Source of the DNA: CAZOOK01 sp964581385
GTDB taxonomy: Bacteria > Pseudomonadota > Gammaproteobacteria > Nevskiales > Nevskiaceae
Length of the DNA: 64,000 nucleotides
Direction: 5' to 3'
Assembly (NCBI GenBank): GCA_964581385.1
Contig: CAZOOK010000002.1
Span: 62,001 to 126,000 of the forward strand
Shown: piece by piece, positions 61,622 through 64,000 of the stretch
How the letters are laid out: each line of letters begins with the position of its first letter
How positions within the stretch are numbered: position 1 is the stretch's first letter
The notes under the pieces: model-generated
What the model saw: only the letters and a program-made list of their open reading frames with translations
Told to the model about the DNA's origin: nothing
The model's database searches: none
Made by a program: the position numbers and the translations under genes

Positions 61622-63808
61622 TCAGGGCGCTGCAGAAACCCGAAGTCCCTCGGTCAGCAACTTGGGAGTGATAAACACCAGCAGCTCAGTCTTGTCGTTC
61701 TGGTGCGAAACATTACGGAACAGATAACCGACAATTGGAATATCGCCAAGCAACGGAATCTTGGTCACAATATCGTTCACGGTCCGCTGATAAATACCGC
61801 CGAGAACGACTGTCTGACCGTTGTCGACCAGCACCTGTGTCTTGACTTCACGAGTGTCGATACTCGGTATCGAACCGCCTTGCCCGGTGGGAACATTCAC
61901 GCCGACGCTATCATCATGAACCGTAAGATCCATGATAATGCGCTGATCAGGCGTAATTTGTGGAGTTACATCCAATTCCAGAACCGCATCCTTAAAGGAA
62001 ACAGTGGTTGCACCACTGCTCGAAGCCTGCTGATAAGGAATTTCGACGCCCTGTTTAATAGAGGCCTGTTTCGAATTTGCGGTAATTACGCGCGGCGATG
62101 AAATAACTTCACCGGACCCTTCCGATTGCAGCGCGGACAATTCGAGGTCGACCAGAAAATTCTTGCCCAGAATAGAAGCGGCAATCGATCCCGCGGTGCC
62201 TGTTCCCGGCGCTGCAGGCAGATTTACGTTGAAATCATTCGTTGGAACCGTGATAGATGTACCGCCGCTGTTTGCGTAGGTCGAATTCATACCGCCAAGT
62301 CCTGCAGCCGAACCGGAGGTGCTGATTAAATTACCGTTCTTGGCCTGAGAAAATGTCGTCAACCCGAGTACAGCACCGATGGAGCTGTCAGTGTTGTCCT
62401 TCGCGATGACGATCCGCGATTCGATCAGTACCTGTCGCACGGGCACGTCCAGTCGCTGGATAAGAGCGCGGATATCAGTGAGCTTGTCACGCGTTTCCAA
62501 CATCAGCAGCGTATTGGTACGCTCATCCACGGTAGCGCGACCGCGTTCCGAAAGAATCGAGTTGTCACCGGACTTGAGCAGCGCCGCGATATCCGACGCC
62601 TTCGCATAATTGACCTGAATGATCTCGGAGTGCAGCGGTGACAGCTGCACTTGCTGCTTGTCGGCTTCTGCCGCGACTTTGTCGCGCTGCGCAAGCTCTT
62701 CCATTGGCGCAACCAGCATCACGTTGCCTTCGCGCCGCATGCCGAGTCCTTTGGTGCGCAGAATGATATCGAGCGCCTGATCCCACGGAACATTCTGCAG
62801 GCGCATCGCCAAGGTACCCTGCACGCTATCGCTGACCACCATGTTGCTGCCGGCAACGTCAGCGATAATTTGCAACAGCGCGCGCACCTCGACGTTCTGA
62901 AACGAGAGGCTGATACGTTCGCCCGTATAAGTAGGTTCGGCGCGCTTCTTGGCGTCGACTTGAGCCTGCGTCAGCGGCTGCAATTCGAGGGTGAAAGCAT
63001 CGCCGGTCTGATAAGCGACCTGCTCGAAATCTCCCGTTGAGATCGGGGTGACTACGATTTTCGCATTACTTCCGTCACGGAAGGCGTCGATGTATTTCAC
63101 CGGAGTGGCGAAATCGAGTACGTCGAGGCGACGGCCAAGGCGATCCGGTAACGCCGCGCCTTTAATAGTGGCGATTACTTTTCCACCCTCTTCCTGCACA
63201 TCGACCGGAGTATGGGGATCGCTGAGTGTGACGATGATCCGGCCCTCGCCGTTCTCGCCGCGCCGGAAATCGATATTGCCGATCGTGGGAGTCGTGGTGG
63301 CTGCCGGGCCGGCGGGTTTGACGCTCTGAGCCTCAGTGGCTGCTGCAGATACGGCGCTTCCAGCGTCGAGAATCAAGATCACCTTGTTGCCGTCAACTTG
63401 AACGTGGTTATCGACCGATTGAGTGAGATCGACGACCAATCGCGTGCGATCCTTGGCCGACGCGACGGCATAACCCCGTACGTTGCCGATATTGATCTTG
63501 CCGTAGCGATCCGTCACGCCGAGCGCCGTATCAGGCAGATCGAGCGCCAGGCGCGCGGGCTTGTCGATCGTGAAAACCACGGGTTCCGGAGCGGGTTCCG
63601 ATAGCGTCAGCGTCAGCCGCACGCGGTCGCTGTCCAGCGTCGTGACTTCCACTGACTGCAATGTCCTGTGCGTCTGCCCCTCCGCGCGCAGCGACGAATG
63701 GAAACCCACGAGCAGAAGCGCGACGAAAACCGTGGCTGCTGCCCGTTCCCAAATGAGGCTCATGGACCGTAGATGTCCGAATGACCCATTCCAGCGTGCT
63801 CGCATCAT
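61622..63808 (-). CDS. pilQ: type IV pilus secretin PilQ
   Basis: Outer-membrane secretin (728 aa) through which the type IV pilus passes. After the signal region come two AMIN domains (peptidoglycan binding, about residues 50-290), the STN/N0 domain (ISLSFQNVEVRALLQIIADVAGSNMVV), an N1 domain and the secretin core with VPLLGDIPIVGYLFR-type and KTELLVFITPKLL segments. The ATG at 63808 follows GAGGGGAG. A second ATG at 63829 overlaps the pilP stop. It belongs to the pilMNOPQ operon. Confidence 0.95.
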   Translation of the reverse strand: MMRARWNGSFGHLRSMSLIWERAAATVFVALLLVGFHSSLRAEGQTHRTLQSVEVTTLDSDRVRLTLTLSEPAPEPVVFTIDKPARLALDLPDTALGVTDRYGKINIGNVRGYAVASAKDRTRLVVDLTQSVDNHVQVDGNKVILILDAGSAVSAAATEAQSVKPAGPAATTTPTIGNIDFRRGENGEGRIIVTLSDPHTPVDVQEEGGKVIATIKGAALPDRLGRRLDVLDFATPVKYIDAFRDGSNAKIVVTPISTGDFEQVAYQTGDAFTLELQPLTQAQVDAKKRAEPTYTGERISLSFQNVEVRALLQIIADVAGSNMVVSDSVQGTLAMRLQNVPWDQALDIILRTKGLGMRREGNVMLVAPMEELAQRDKVAAEADKQQVQLSPLHSEIIQVNYAKASDIAALLKSGDNSILSERGRATVDERTNTLLMLETRDKLTDIRALIQRLDVPVRQVLIESRIVIAKDNTDSSIGAVLGLTTFSQAKNGNLISTSGSAAGLGGMNSTYANSGGTSITVPTNDFNVNLPAAPGTGTAGSIAASILGKNFLVDLELSALQSEGSGEVISSPRVITANSKQASIKQGVEIPYQQASSSGATTVSFKDAVLELDVTPQITPDQRIIMDLTVHDDSVGVNVPTGQGGSIPSIDTREVKTQVLVDNGQTVVLGGIYQRTVNDIVTKIPLLGDIPIVGYLFRNVSHQNDKTELLVFITPKLLTEGLRVSAAP

Positions 63809-63825
63809 TGCACTCCCCTCGTATC

Positions 63826-64000
63826 TCATTCGGACATCGCCAACGAAGCGGGCCGTTCGGCCCAGCCACCGAAGCCGTCCGGGACGATCTCAGTCAAACT
63901 GATCGCTGACGGCTCGATCTTAGTGATTTTGCCGTAGTTCTGGCCCATGTGATCCCCAATGGCAACGTGATGGACAACCCCGTCCGGGGCCTTCACCATG
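63826..64000 (-). CDS. pilP: type IV pilus assembly lipoprotein PilP (C-terminal part only)
   Basis: The last 57 codons of PilP, the inner-membrane lipoprotein linking the PilN/PilO complex to the PilQ secretin. Visible residues include GDHMGQNYGKI and ITLTEIV-like SLTEIVPDG, typical of the HR/beta domain end. The stop overlaps the possible pilQ ATG at 63829. The rest lies outside the window. The call rests on position and these motifs. Confidence 0.88.
   Translation of the reverse strand, partial: MVKAPDGVVHHVAIGDHMGQNYGKITKIEPSAISLTEIVPDGFGGWAERPASLAMSE

Overview
The window is a GC-rich, gene-dense stretch of a Gammaproteobacterial chromosome. Three blocks show this: the order rsmG-parA-parB-atpIBEFHAGDC, the pilP-pilQ-aroK-aroB-dgt block, and proteins such as PlsB, PrlC, YdfG, Mak and a YdeP-type oxidoreductase. 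A bacterial ACE-like M2 peptidase, the DUF4266/DUF3570 pair and the hairpin-rich intergenic repeats fit the Xanthomonadales/Nevskiales/Steroidobacter side of the class, but that placement is inference. I see no rRNA, tRNA, CRISPR array, phage or intact transposase.

Layout. 1-10762 (minus): the F1Fo ATP synthase operon, preceded by chromosome partitioning and rRNA methylation genes. Unusually, a DJ-1/PfpI gene and a 252-bp inverted-repeat element separate parA from parB. 11239-15100: a penicillin/AHL-acylase-family lipoprotein, a DUF4124 protein, a TetR regulator and an FKBP isomerase. 16032-29811: plsB, M2 peptidase, kelch protein, methyltransferase, a cyclic-nucleotide-binding patatin (NTE-like) protein, GNAT, ydfG, EF-hand protein, DUF4394 lipoprotein, fructokinase and a cis-prenyltransferase. 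30005-39377: a porin, a subtilase divergent from an ECF sigma/anti-sigma pair, then a tightly coupled five-gene operon (TlpA-like thioredoxin, DUF4266 lipoprotein, DUF3570 outer-membrane protein, ApbE flavin transferase, DsbD/ScsB-like reductase). 39490-48026: an accessory region with an orphan binding protein, a YdeP-like molybdoenzyme and a small set resembling secondary-metabolite tailoring genes (PKS-type methyltransferase, SDR, PhyH dioxygenase, AT-rich methyltransferase). 48282-59813: gpmA, gamma carbonic anhydrase, a hydrolase-fold lipoprotein lacking its nucleophile, lemA with a GIDE partner, prlC, a phosphoesterase, an Ig-like surface lipoprotein, an oxidoreductase and dgt. 59810-64000: aroB, aroK, pilQ and the end of pilP.

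The best candidate for an undescribed system is the 34421-39377 operon: two periplasmic thiol-redox proteins and a flavin transferase made together with a 70-residue lipoprotein ending in Gly-Cys-Gly-Cys-Asn and an outer-membrane barrel. Four genes overlap and the fifth follows after 1 nt. An ECF sigma module and a subtilase lie just upstream. Other points to check are three palindromic MITE-like elements (8168-8419, 23197-23361, 52162-52295), two of which reach into the start region of a neighbouring gene, and the probable pseudo-hydrolase at 49687-50568.
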